64,000 nt of DNA from Berberis thunbergii (Eukaryota; Streptophyta; Magnoliopsida; Ranunculales; Berberidaceae). The notes beneath the pieces were generated by a model, which was not told where the DNA came from, did no database searches, and worked only from the letters and a program-made list of their open reading frames with translations. Shown piece after piece: positions 23,725-33,889 of this stretch (positions are counted from its first letter, which is position 1; every line of letters starts with the position of its first letter). The translations under genes were made by a program, and so were the position numbers. The DNA is taken from NCBI GenBank assembly GCA_003290165.1, contig QNQO01000817.1, forward strand, positions 124,001-188,000, given 5' to 3'.

Positions 23725-24203
23725 TGTCACGGACTAGCAATTCTTGTGGCACTAGCTATCCAATTCACTAATAAATCTATGAGTAGTTACTTTGACAAGC
23801 ACAATTATTAACTTGAGAATGCACAATATTAATCTGTAAACAATATAACAATGCACAATAGTCAGCAAAAGCTTTCATTAACATTCAATAGATTACAATA
23901 GGGAGGAACGTTCGGAAGGACGTTGCTCAAGACTAGTTCGATGCTATTGATTGATGGAAATACAATTTTGAAGTTGAAAATCAATGCAAAGAAAACAATA
24001 AAAATGCTAGCGGTATAGTTTGGCTCGACTATGCAATGGAGACAACACGTCCTCACAGTCAATGACTCAAACCTTCCCCCTATAATATAGATGGTAAGCA
24101 TTTGGGCACTTTTCAAAAGGGAACATTGAGTTTTGAGACCATTAGGAAAATCTTGAAAGACTTCTGACCTTGATTTCCCTGACCAACGGTACTAGTCCTG
24201 ACA
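23725..24203 (-). repeat. 3' LTR of the minus-strand chromovirus (479 bp)
   Basis: Read on the minus strand it starts TGTCAGGACTAG at 24,203 and ends CTAGTCCGTGACA at 23,725. It begins 11 bp after a purine-rich GTGTGGGAGAG (24,214-24,204), the polypurine tract next to the pol stop. The TG...CA ends extend into a 12-bp imperfect inverted repeat. Confidence 0.8.
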
Positions 24204-24214
24204 CTCTCCCACAC

Positions 24215-27200
24215 TCAATTTGATGACGCTCTCGCAGCGAACTTTTCCAAGTACTCTTCCAGCTTTGAGAGATATGGCAGCAGATGCTCGACTGGCTCCC
24301 AACTGATCTCTGAAGGAGGTTCATCCTGCCACTTGACCAAATCCTCTATATCGGGGTCTGTGTTGTTGATGAGGCGATCAGCTAAGATTTCTTTGACTTC
24401 TCGATCTAGCTTAGTAGGATGCTTAGGCAATGCTCGAGTAGATACATTTCTTGTGGGATCAGTGGCATCTGCATAGTATGACTTCAAGTTACTTGCATGG
24501 AAGACAAGATGGGTAAAACGGAGCCAATGTGGTAACTTGACGCGATAGGAGACTTTGCAGACTTTCTCAATAATTTGTACCGATCCCTCATACTTGCGAA
24601 ACAGATTGTTGTGTGCTCTAGCTGTCATTTTATACTTGTTGAACATATCTAGCTTCACCAATACCAAGTCCCCGACTTCAAAAGGATCAATCCGTCGTTT
24701 CTTGTCGGCCCATTTCTTCATGTGACGGAGACTTTCTCAAGATAGGCTCGAGCAACTTCAATGTTTTTCTGCCAGGCTTTGACAAATTCAAGAGCTCTTG
24801 GGCTGGGTCCTTGGTATTCGGTAAGTACTGTATGTGGTGTCAATGGTTGCTGACCAGTAACCAACTGAAAGGGGCTGAAGTGAGTAGCTGAGCTCTTTCG
24901 TAAGTTGAAATAGAATTGTGCAACATCAAGTAGTCCCACCCAATTTTTCTGATTTGCACTTACAAAATGACGAAGGTATTCTTCAAGCATAGAGTTAAAG
25001 CGCCCAGTCTGTCCGTTAGATTGGGGATGTTGGCTTGTCGACGTATTAAGTTTTGATCCCAAGAGCTTGAACAACTCTTTCTAGAACACATCTTTCTATT
25101 GGTGTAGTGGTTGGAAGTTTGTAAATTTTTGCCAATGGCATGACAGCTCAACGGTTAGAGCTTGGCGGATGGTACCACTAGGTCATGGGTTCAAACCCAG
25201 CTTGCGGCATCTTTATGAGTTCTGGGATCCTATAAAAACCTCGCTTGCATTTCAAAAAAAAAAATTTCCAGAACTTTTCTGTGAAGCGAGCATCACGGTT
25301 GCTAACAATGTTTTCGGGCAGTCCCCAATACTTCACTACATGTTTGAGGAACAATTGCGCCATATCTTCTGCTGTGCAAGTCAGTCCGGTCGGCACAATG
25401 GTCACATACTTTGAGAATCGGTCAATAACTACAAGGATACACCTGAAATCCTCCTATTTTGGTAACCCAGTAATGAAGTCCATGGAAACACTCTCCCAAG
25501 GACGAGTCGGAACAGGCAAGGGCTCTAGTAAGCCTACTGATCGATCTCTTTCAACCTTATATTCCTGGCAAATAAGACATGTTCGAACATAGGTCATTAC
25601 ATCCTCCTGTATCTGCGGCCAATAGTACCCCCTCTCTAGCAATGCAAGTGTTTGTCTCCAACCTGGATGTCCCGCCCAATGGGTGTCATGGCAGTCGCTC
25701 AAAAGTTCTTTCCTAAAACCAGAGGTTCTTGAAACATAGAGGCGATTACCAGTTGTGAGTATTGCTCCATCTTTTATCCAGAACCGTCGAGTTTTGCCCT
25801 GCTTGATCAACTCAGTAATCGCCTTCGCTTGTGGGTCTGTCTGTAGGCCTGCTTTGATCATCTCCAAAATGGTGTGACTCGGACCGGTATGGGTGAGCAC
25901 TGCAAGGTATGCCCTTCTACTGAGTGCATCAGCTACATTGTTAGTTCGCCCTGGCTTGTATTCCAATACTAAGTCAAATTCTGCTAATTTTTCCTGCCAT
26001 CGAGATTGGTTGGAGGTTAGCATCTTCTGAGTAAGGAAATGGCTTGCTGCAGCATTATCCGTTTTAACAATGACTTGAGATCCCAAAAGGTAGTGTCTCC
26101 ACACCCCTAAACAATATACAATGGCTAGCAATTCTTTTTCCTGAGCTGAGTAACATGACTCTGTATCATTCAACTTTCGACTCTCATATGCTACCGGGTG
26201 ACCATTTTGAAGCAAAACTCCCCCTAAGGCATAATCAGATGCATCTGTTTGTACTTCAAAGGGCTTGGTGATGTCTGGCAAGGTCAATATTGGATCTTTC
26301 ATCACGGCCAGTTTCAAGTCTTTGAATGAAGCTTCACACTGCCTATCCCATTTCCATGTTCGGTCTTGTTTCAACAAATTTGTCAGTACAACAGCTCTCT
26401 TAGAGTAGTCCCTTATGAAGCGACGATAATAGTTTGCGAGTCCAAGGAAAGAACGTAGTTGAAACATGTTCTTAGGAGTGTTCCAATCATGAATTGCCTT
26501 GACTTTCTCTATGTCCATTTGAATCTTGCCATTGCCAATAACATGACCCAAGAAATTGATCTGGGTCTGACCGAATGCGCACTTCTCCTTCTTGACAAAT
26601 AGATGATTATCCCTAAGGATTTGGAACACTTCTCGCAAATGATGTAGGTGTTATTTTATAGTCCCACTATAAATCACAATATCATCAAGATAGACAATCA
26701 CAGACTTGTCCAGAAGGTGACGGAACAGGCCATTCATAAGGGTGCAAAACGTAGCTGGAGCATTGGTCAAGCCGAAGGGCATTACTAGAAACTCATATGA
26801 CCCATATCTAGTAGAACAAACAGTTTTGGGTTCGTCGCCAGCAGCAATGCGGACCTGATGATAACCTGATCTCAAGTCTAATTTTGTGAAGTATCTGGTG
26901 GATCCAAGTTGGTCGAATAAGTCTGCAATGAGCGGTAGCGGGTATTTGTTCTTTATAATGACTTTGTTCAAGGCTCTATAGTCAACACAAAGACGAAGAT
27001 TGCCATCATGTTTCCACTGAAAAAGAACAGGTGCCCCATAAGGTGCTTTAGAGGGCTGAATGAATCCCGACTCCAACAAGCCATCTAGTTGTTTTCTCAA
27101 TTCGGTCAACTCTGGAGGGCTCATGCGATATGGACTACGTGCGGGTGGCTTGGCACCAGACACTAACTCAATTTCGTGATCAATGAGCCTTCTGGGAGGT

Positions 27201-27668
27201 AGATTATTTGGCAACTCATTCGGCATCACTTCGCTGAAGTCAGCAATAACTTGGGCAACTTTCTCGGAGATTTTGCTAGTATCATCTTCCATCTCTAGCT
27301 TTGCCACAGCTGAGTATATATCTTCTCCTTTGGCCAAGCCTCTCTTGACTTGGAGCGCCGATAATATTCTATCATGAGTTGTGGGTCGAATTGAGGTTGG
27401 TACAATGCGTAGTCTGGGTCTGAAAAAGCCCAAGGAGTCCATGAAAGGTAGTGGTCTTGCTGCAACTCTTCGAAAAAATTCTTGGCCAAGAATCACCTTA
27501 AAATTATCAAGTGAGATGGCCAAGAAGTTTGATCTTCCTTTTCTTAGACCAACCTGTAGTGACACACCTCTAATGGTCACCTACACGATTATCCTTGGGA
27601 CACCTTTGTTCATTTTGCATGTCAAACTCATCGAGTTGACAGTACCATACATCAAGTTGGATTCTTGA
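24215..27668 (-). pseudogene. chromovirus pol (protease end, RT, RNase H, integrase, chromodomain), 5'-truncated
   Basis: From 27,668 downward: the C-terminal half of the protease with a TVNSM and LGQEFF block (the DTG part is missing), then RT with [30 protein letters not shown] and the catalytic YLDDI at about 26,690. RNase H follows (QTDASDYALGGVL, KTDNAA), then the integrase zinc finger (HDTHWAGHPG..., CLICQEYK), the core and a C-terminal chromodomain (VKWQDEPPSEISWEPVEHLL). Breaks are few: in-frame stops at 26,651-26,653 and 25,454-25,456, a SINE inserted in the integrase core at 25,098-25,264, and a frameshift near 24,720. Gag, the protease active site and the 5' LTR are absent. The chromodomain makes it a chromovirus; a Galadriel-like affiliation is likely but tentative. 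Confidence 0.93.
25098..25264 (+). mobile_element. tRNA-derived SINE inside the integrase
   Basis: The SINE has a pol III A-box-like GACAGCTCAACGGTTAGAGC (25,142-25,161), a B box GGTTCAAACC (25,188-25,197), a short unique tail and an A run at 25,254-25,264. Imperfect duplications of the host sequence flank it (TTCTAGAACACATC at 25,079 and TTCCAGAACTTTTC at 25,266). They duplicate the codons of the integrase FWKE segment, which shows the insertion point. It lies antisense to the retrotransposon. Confidence 0.85.
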
Positions 27669-28625
27669 TCAACTCAATTATGCAAACAATGCCTTAAAAA
27701 ATGATCAATTAGAAGAAAATGAGTGTGCACGGAGCCGTAAATCAGTCAATCAATATCTATAAATTGCTACAAGTCGACACACAACTTGCTTATCATTTCT
27801 GTTTAACAATTATGGCAATCATTTTCAAACACAGTGACTTGAACTAAAAAGAAAAACAATGATTGATTATATGGTCAATTTGCAAACATGATAATTTGAA
27901 AACAACTAACATATTGTTTGGATGGATAAGATTCTTAACACTAATAATCAAGTTTATTTGACAAATGCTATTTGTCAAATGCTATTTGACAAATGCTATT
28001 TGTCTTTTACCAAACTCTTTCATTTCAACAATTACAAAACTTTCTCTATTATTCAATCACATCTAATCTTCGGATAGTGATTTGTTTAATGAATTCAACT
28101 TTGGCTCCAAAGGCATTATCGCGCATTCATTTGAAAGGGTTTGTCAAGGAAGATTACTTCATCGTTTATTTGTCTTCTGTGTTGGGTTTTCTTTCTCCGC
28201 GAGGGCATTAGTTTCTTTGACAATGAAATTAATGCTTCATCACTAGCAAGTGGCTGTCCAAGTGGGGGAGAATAACATGATGTGATAAGCTTTAATTTGG
28301 ATTAATATATCTCCATTTGTATCTAAATCTAAACAATTATAACCCTAGTTCACTCGGATGAACAGTGAATTGGTGTCTTCAATCTGATTTTATTTTCAAT
28401 TTTGCCCTTTCAACTATGTAGTATTTATAAGAAAAAAAAATCAAAAGTGGATAAAAAGTATAAGGGGTATTTATGTCATTCATATAAAAATAAACATTTT
28501 TACAATTTTGCCCTCAAAACTTAATTTTATTTAGATTTAAAATTCAGCCCTTCCAAACATTATATAATTATACCACAACCCTCCAAATATTTATTAACTT
28601 TTTTTTTATTAACTATATTTAAGCT
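27669..28625. other. intergenic, 5' side of the truncated chromovirus
   Basis: AT-rich; no gag or LTR of the neighbouring element can be found. A short cluster of TTTGACAAATGCT repeats lies at 27,957-28,006 (separate entry). Confidence 0.4.
27957..28006. repeat. short repeats that also fold back
   Basis: The unit CAAATGCTATTTG occurs three times in 45 bp, in contexts alternating GACAAATG and GTCAAATG, so the stretch is both a tandem array and self-complementary. Confidence 0.8.
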
Positions 28626-28628
28626 CTT

Positions 28629-28925
28629 TTCATTGATAAGGAAATGTAGTTATTATTATAACAGGATATTTCATCCATGATCTTTTTTAAGACTAATAAT
28701 TACACGTAGTTATATTACAATAGGATATTTCATCGATGATATTTTTTAAGCCTAATAATTACACGTTCAAGACATAAGAAAATCATTCTTTTTTTTGTTT
28801 GTTTCATTGATAAGGAAATGTAGTTATATTATAATAGGATATTTTATCCATTTATATTAGGATATTTCATCCATGATCTTTTTTAAGACTAATAATTACA
28901 CGTTCAAGACATAAGAAAAACATCA
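28629..28925. repeat. local duplications of 50-170 bp
   Basis: TTCATTGATAAGGAAATGTA occurs near 28,629 and 28,802. GGATATTTCATCCATGATCT, or a near copy, occurs near 28,664, 28,722 and 28,860. TAATAATTACACGTTCAAGA recurs as well. The pattern indicates repeated slippage or unequal exchange. Confidence 0.7.
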
Positions 28926-28960
28926 TTTGGTGTATTATTTAAAATTTTCAAGATTTTTTA

Positions 28961-29341
28961 TAGGCTGAACAAAAAACCGATTAAACCGACCGAACCGATC
29001 TAAACCGAACCAATCAGTTCGGATCGGTTTCGGTTTTAAAATTTTTTAAACCGAAGTGGTCGGTTCGATTTTCGGTTTCTATGTGATTTTAATCGACTAA
29101 ACCGAACAGACCGAATATATATAATAAATAATATATATTATATATAAATAATACAATATGTTTAAAATAGTCGGTCGGTTCGGTTTTATTTCGATTTTGG
29201 TTTGATTTTAGTCGGTTCGGTTACGGTTTGCATAAATTTGAATCGGTTCAGTTTTGTTAATGGTCGGTTCGGTTTCGGTTTGAAAATTTTAAAACCGACC
29301 TAAGTCGATTCGGTTCACGGTATATATGAAAATCAGCCCTA
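28961..29341. mobile_element. hAT-type MITE rich in ACCGA motifs (381 bp)
   Basis: It starts TAGGCTGAACAAAAAACCG and ends TATGAAAATCAGCCCTA. Flanks ATTTTTTA (28,953-28,960) and ATCTTTTA (29,342-29,349) form an 8-bp duplication with one mismatch. Both halves are packed with CCGAACCGA/TCGGTTCGG motifs around a TA-rich centre. Confidence 0.75.
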
Positions 29342-29464
29342 ATCTTTTATCCATATTAATATGAGAATATCTTATTTATAACTTTCCAATATGATTATAA
29401 TAAGAGAATATCTTAACCTTCCATATCTTCGCTTTCCATATATAGAAATAGAAATAGAAAGATG

Positions 29465-29740
29465 TAGGCTAGAAACGACATTTCTTAAGTCAATGACACC
29501 AAAGTCATATTAAATGAATGAAATTAGGATATGGATGAAATAGAGCCACTTTGAGGTTCTCTATGAAATGAGGCATGGAACAAAGCCACTATGAAGAAGT
29601 TCCGAGAGTTACGAAGGAAGCTTTGGGCTCATAGTGGTCATGGGTTGAGAACGGGAATTGAACTCCATGAAATCGAATTTCCCATTGTTCCTCAGTGGTA
29701 GAGCGGTCGGCTGTTAACTGATTGGTCGTAGGTTCGAATC
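29465..29740 (+). other. nuclear insert of plastid DNA (trnN-GUU flank)
   Basis: The final part reads as the plastid tRNA-Asn gene (next entry). The preceding 200 bp, including ATGAGGCATGGAACAAAGCC and GAACGGGAATTGAACTCCATG, look like the conserved spacer beside trnN in the plastid inverted repeat; this part rests on memory of plastid genomes and was not aligned. Composition is less AT-rich than the surroundings. Confidence 0.65.
29690..29740 (+). pseudogene. trnN-GUU: plastid-derived trnN-GUU, defective
   Basis: GAGCGGTCGGCTGTTAACTG gives the D-stem end and anticodon arm with GTT, and GGTTCGAATCCT is the T arm. Between TCCTCAG and TGGTAGAG the eight-base TAGCTCAG segment of the plastid gene is missing, probably lost by recombination between the two CTCAG copies. 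The 3' acceptor strand is also absent, so no tRNA can form. Confidence 0.75.
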
Positions 29741-29784
29741 CTTAAGTATTTATAAACTATGAATAGACCCTACATCTAACATTT

Positions 29785-30060
29785 GTGTTTTCCATTTCGC
29801 CCTTCACACTTTATAAATTTACAATCAAAACCAACCCTTTAAATAATGATAATCTATACCTAAGCCCCTACATAATTAATTTAAAGTCTCTCAAATTATT
29901 TCTAAATTATAAAAAGGCTCTTACAACTAACTTTATGATTTTTCATTTGGGCATCCACATTTCATATTTTTACAATAAAAACCAGCTAGCCCTCTCAAAC
30001 ATTGATAAATTATACTTAAGCTCGTAACATAATTTATTTGAAGTTCTTCAATTATCTATA
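29785..30060. repeat. degenerate tandem duplication of about 155 bp
   Basis: Copy 1 (from about 29,788) and copy 2 (from about 29,940) share the order TTTTCCATTT...ACAATnAAAACCA...CCCT...TAAATTATACTTAAGC...TTTnAAGT. A weaker third relative lies at 28,495-28,600. Confidence 0.55.
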
Positions 30061-30068
30061 GAAAAAAC

Positions 30069-30936
30069 TAGGGTTGGGCAAGTATGGGTAACCGGCCCAA
30101 AAACTAAAAATTGAAAATCGGCCTGAAAAATTTGGGCCCGTGTTTATGGGAATCGAAACCGGACCGAATTGACTGGGTAATCGAAGTCCCGGTCAACTAA
30201 TTTACAGGCCGATTTCGGGCCGGTCTCGATCCTAAGAGCAAAACAATGCTTCTACAGTAATTAAAAAAAAAATTTACTGGAACCATACAACAAAATTTAA
30301 AAAATTACAAAAAAAATTATAGCATACAACAAAAATTACATCAAAAAATTACAAAAAAAAATACAACAAATTACAAGATGATATCATATCTTGAATCTGA
30401 TGTGATCTGATCTAGGGAAAGGCGGGGAAGGGAGGGGAGAGGGAGGCGGCTCGGCCTCCCCCTTCGCTGGGAGTAGGCCTCCGTCTTCGCTGAGAGAGGG
30501 AGCCGGTCGATCTCCGCCTCCGCCTCCGCTGTGAGAAGAGAAGAGGCTCGTGGCTTCGCCTCCGCTATGAGAAGGGAGGGGAGAGTGAGGCGGCCTCAGA
30601 TCGGCCTCTTCCTCCGCTGTGAGAAGAGAGGGGATAGGGAGAGGGAAGCGGCTTCCGCGGCTTCGCTGTGAGAAGAGAGGAGGTTTCCTCTCTGTTAGAA
30701 ATTTTCGAGGTTGAGGGAGTTTGAGGGGAGAGAGAATTACTTAAGTCAAGGAGTCGGGCCGGGCCGGTTACTCGACGGGCTTCAGAAATGGAAACCGAGG
30801 CCCGAACCAGAAACTTCGGGCAGGGCCGAGCTTTTACAATCGAAATTTTTTTAATTAATTAAAACCGATCCGAACCAACCCGATCGGCTCGGTTGTCGGT
30901 TCGGTCCGGGTTTTCGGTCCTAAATGCCCACCCCTA
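30069..30936. mobile_element. hAT-type non-autonomous transposon (868 bp)
   Basis: The ends are TAGGGTTGGGCAAGTATGGG and TAAATGCCCACCCCTA. Flanks GAAAAAAC (30,061-30,068) and GAAAAACT (30,937-30,944) are an 8-bp duplication with one mismatch. The subterminal parts carry ACCGG/CCGAACC motifs. The centre (30,405-30,720) is GC- and purine-rich with imperfect repeats around CGCTGTGAGAAGAG (near 30,528, 30,565, 30,618 and 30,667), unlike the AT-rich flanks. Confidence 0.8.
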
Positions 30937-31221
30937 GAAAAACTGTAAATAGGTCCTTATAATAGTGAGAGTGTAATTTTTTGTTATAATATTTATTTCA
31001 TTATTTTGCTAAGAAATCTTTGGTAAATTTTCATAAATTTTTTATTTTACTTATTATTAAAATTTTAAAATAAATTAAAAATATTGAATATCCACGCACT
31101 TAGAGCACGTTCACCGCTAGTTTATTATAATGCATGTAGCCTTGGATGAACAGTGGCATGTATTCAACTCTTTCTTCTTCTTCTTCTTCTCATTTTGCTC
31201 TTCCAATTTCTTAATATTTAA
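30937..31221. other. AT-rich spacer with a TTC microsatellite
   Basis: A (TTC)n tract lies at about 31,170-31,188. Nothing else is recognised. Confidence 0.45.
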
Positions 31222-31507
31222 GGGGGAGTATTCAGTTAAGGACTTTAATGGATTGTGAAGGATTTTAAAACTCATGGATTTTTAAGGCTTTTAATAGAGT
31301 TCACGAAATCGACATGGATTTTGATGAATTTTAAAGGATTATTATAGATTTCTATGGATTATTATGAATTTGTTATTAGTCATATGAAACTATGAAAGAA
31401 CGCCACCTACTGAAATCATTGCTTGGGACATGTCGTGCATAAATGAGTTCCTCGCCCAATTCATCAAATTTCAATAGATTTCTACGACCTTTGAATGAGA
31501 TCCATCT

Positions 31508-31738
31508 CTAGAGAGACAAAACATGAATTTTTACATCAACCTCTACTCAACTACACCCAAGTTTTTTTTTTAATACCTTGGACATTATTTCCCTGACCTT
31601 GGCAACATCTTCCCACGTCCCTTTGGTAGCATAAATATTGGATAGCAATATATAAGTCGATTCCATTTGGGGTTCAAGCTCGAAGAGTTCTCTTGCAGCC
31701 CTTTCTCCCATTTTCACATTTTCACTCTTGCAACTCAT
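31508..31738 (-). pseudogene. PPR protein fragment, C-terminal E region
   Basis: The ORF contains ELFELEPQMESTYILLSNIY, then TWEDVAKVREIM and KKKLGCS. These are the E/E+ motifs at the end of plant PPR proteins, which edit or process organelle RNA (family knowledge). The usual GCSW continuation is interrupted: the Trp codon is TGA here, and the in-frame sequence after it still reads VEVDVKIHV. Confidence 0.85.
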
Positions 31739-31865
31739 TCAACTATGTCCCAATTTTGATTACAAGATAATGAATCTCCTTGTAATCTTTTTTTCTTTCT
31801 AATAGAAATGTTAGCAATCATATGGATTTGGAGCAATAAATAATACAAAATTTTCTCGAAAAGCT

Positions 31866-32207
31866 TTAGTATTCTTTCTCATACTTCATTATTGTAGTAA
31901 TGCTTAGGATGCTAGAGTATGTGAATTCCTTATTATCGAAACCAAAAACCTGATAAGCTAATTGAAGACAGTGACATTTGCAATAAGAATTAACCAAAGT
32001 GTTGTAAATGGCAAGTGTTGATCCACCACCCAATTTAACAATATGGGCATGAATCTGAATGACAATATTCTTCATAGTGATATTTACATCATAACCAGAA
32101 ATCAATGTGTTGATAGAAACATTATTTTTGTGAGACATTTCATCAAATAAATGACGTGCTTTAATTACACCATAACAAAGAACACAGACAAAAGGTGAAA
32201 AGGGCAT
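31866..32207 (-). pseudogene. PPR protein fragment, internal repeats
   Basis: The ORF has ARHLFDEMSHKN, NTLISGY, QIHAHIVKLG and LVNSYCKC motifs in the order of P-L-S type PPR repeats. It lies upstream (minus sense) of the E-region fragment, but many repeats that should lie between are missing. The pair is therefore a shortened copy of a PPR gene. Confidence 0.85.
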
Positions 32208-32956
32208 AAAAAATCACAAATCTTAAAAACCTCATTAAAATATTAAATGTTATGTGTTCTGTAGTTGTAGTTCTATGCCTGTATACATGTTAATGAGTCT
32301 GACAGTAACGGGGATGCATGGTGGAAATAGTGGATGTACTAGTTGTTTAAATATTTAACTGTAGTATTTGTTCATCTTTTCGTCTTTAACGAAAGAATAC
32401 ATGTATGCACAAAGAAACTTTTATTTTTTTCCTTCATAGTCTTCTTCTTTGTTTGTGTACCTTTTGCTTGCAATCAATTCAAAACTATCGGGCACTGACA
32501 TTGGGTTTGGTAGGAGGGGTAAATATGTAAAAAATGGATGATGGTTCAATTGAGATTGAAATGGGAGAGTTTGTTGATCTTCGTCATAAAAAACAAAAAT
32601 CCTAGAATAAGAGAAAAAAATAAAGAGTGGGGAGAGAGAAAGAAAAAAAAGGAAGGAAAGTGAGATTATAAATCAATTGAAATATGAGGGAGGAAGGTTG
32701 GATTTGAAATAACTCTTGTTATTTATACTTTACACTCACAAATCATTCAAAACCCAGAACTTTAACAAATCCGTCAAAATCCACTATTTTTTTAATACCC
32801 CTGATTTTGGTGGACTTTTGAAAAACCCCCTATTTTGATGGATTTTAAAACAATTATTTTAAATCCATATTGAATACCCCTGAATTTAGATGGATTATTT
32901 CAAATACTTAATTGAATACCCTTGAATTTTAAAATCTTTAATTGAATACACTCCCC

Positions 32957-33404
32957 TTAAAAGGAAAAAAGCTCATCTTAGAATTTTTAGTCAAATATCT
33001 TTTTAAGAATGAAATAAAAAAATATTGAATATATGTGCTCGTTAAGACCATAGTAGGCCTTAATACTCTATGTTTTGCTTCATTATTTATATGATTCAAA
33101 AAATTTGCAATTTCTTTCTCATTTACTTTAAAAACTGGTCGTAATTGATAAATACTTAAGATAGGAATCTGTAAGCATTTGTTTATAAATAAAATTTTTA
33201 AAAAAACGTGTTAAAATGTAATACAAACCAATTTATTAGATACATTTATATTTTTTAATTAAATAATCTACTTCATACGCAAATAAAGAGGTTAAACTTC
33301 ATCTTGAGCAGCAAAAGTTATCCAATGAATTGCCTAAACAACTCAAATGACTCGAATAAAAAAAACAGAGATTGTGTATGATGGTGGTTTTTTTCTTTTC
33401 GTGT
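32957..33404. other. AT-rich spacer, nothing assigned
   Basis: No ORF or repeat of note. Confidence 0.4.
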
Positions 33405-33413
33405 TTTGGGAAG

Positions 33414-33603
33414 GGGAAATTCTAAATGTCGAGGGAAAGAGCGAGGAAACCAGCGAGGTAAACGAGGTGGCGGGGGGTGAACCGTTCACCCCCCTCGAGA
33501 TGCTTTCCGCACGCGCATCTCGAGGGGGGTGAACGGTTCACCCCCGCCACCTCGTTTACCTCGCTGGTTTCCTCGCCCTTTCCCTCGACACATAGAAAAG
33601 CTC
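33414..33603. mobile_element. Mutator-type MITE, near-perfect palindrome (190 bp)
   Basis: Starts GGGAAATTCTAAATGTCGAGG and ends CCTCGACACATAGAAAAGCTC. Perfect 9-bp duplications TTTGGGAAG flank it (33,405-33,413 and 33,604-33,612). The arms, including GGGGGGTGAACCGTTCACCCC and its inverse, pair almost completely around a short GC-rich centre near 33,506. Confidence 0.9.
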
Positions 33604-33889
33604 TTTGGGAAGCCTAGAAGGTAGACGTTTTTTTTTATAGTGTTGATGATCATGATACTGTGTTCATTTGATATTATTGTTTCCTAATCCATATATTTTT
33701 TTCTCATTAACCTTTTTATAATTTTTTACTACATCAACTTATTTATTTTTTGAATATTTGTAAACTAGTTTAATTTTCTCTAATATCTCACAAGATCTCA
33801 AATTATTATAGTTGTTATTACTATATCTTCCAAACCCCTAATCCCAGCCTTTGCCCCGAGATTCTTTCTCTTTTTGAACCCTTTATTTT

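Larger units (their letters stand above)
31222..32956. mobile_element. Harbinger-like element carrying PPR gene pieces (about 1.73 kb)
   Basis: The ends GGGGGAGTATTCAGTTAAG and TTTAATTGAATACACTCCCC are inverted copies, flanked by TAA and TTA. Subterminal blocks are rich in GGATTTTnAnGG motifs (31,255-31,370; 32,760-32,950) and closely resemble those of the element at 8,485-10,056. The interior contains two segments of a PPR gene on the minus strand. Confidence 0.65.

Noticed and set aside
25142..25205. Functional tRNA gene
   Set aside because: A and B boxes are present but no cloverleaf can be drawn, and an A tail follows; it is a SINE.
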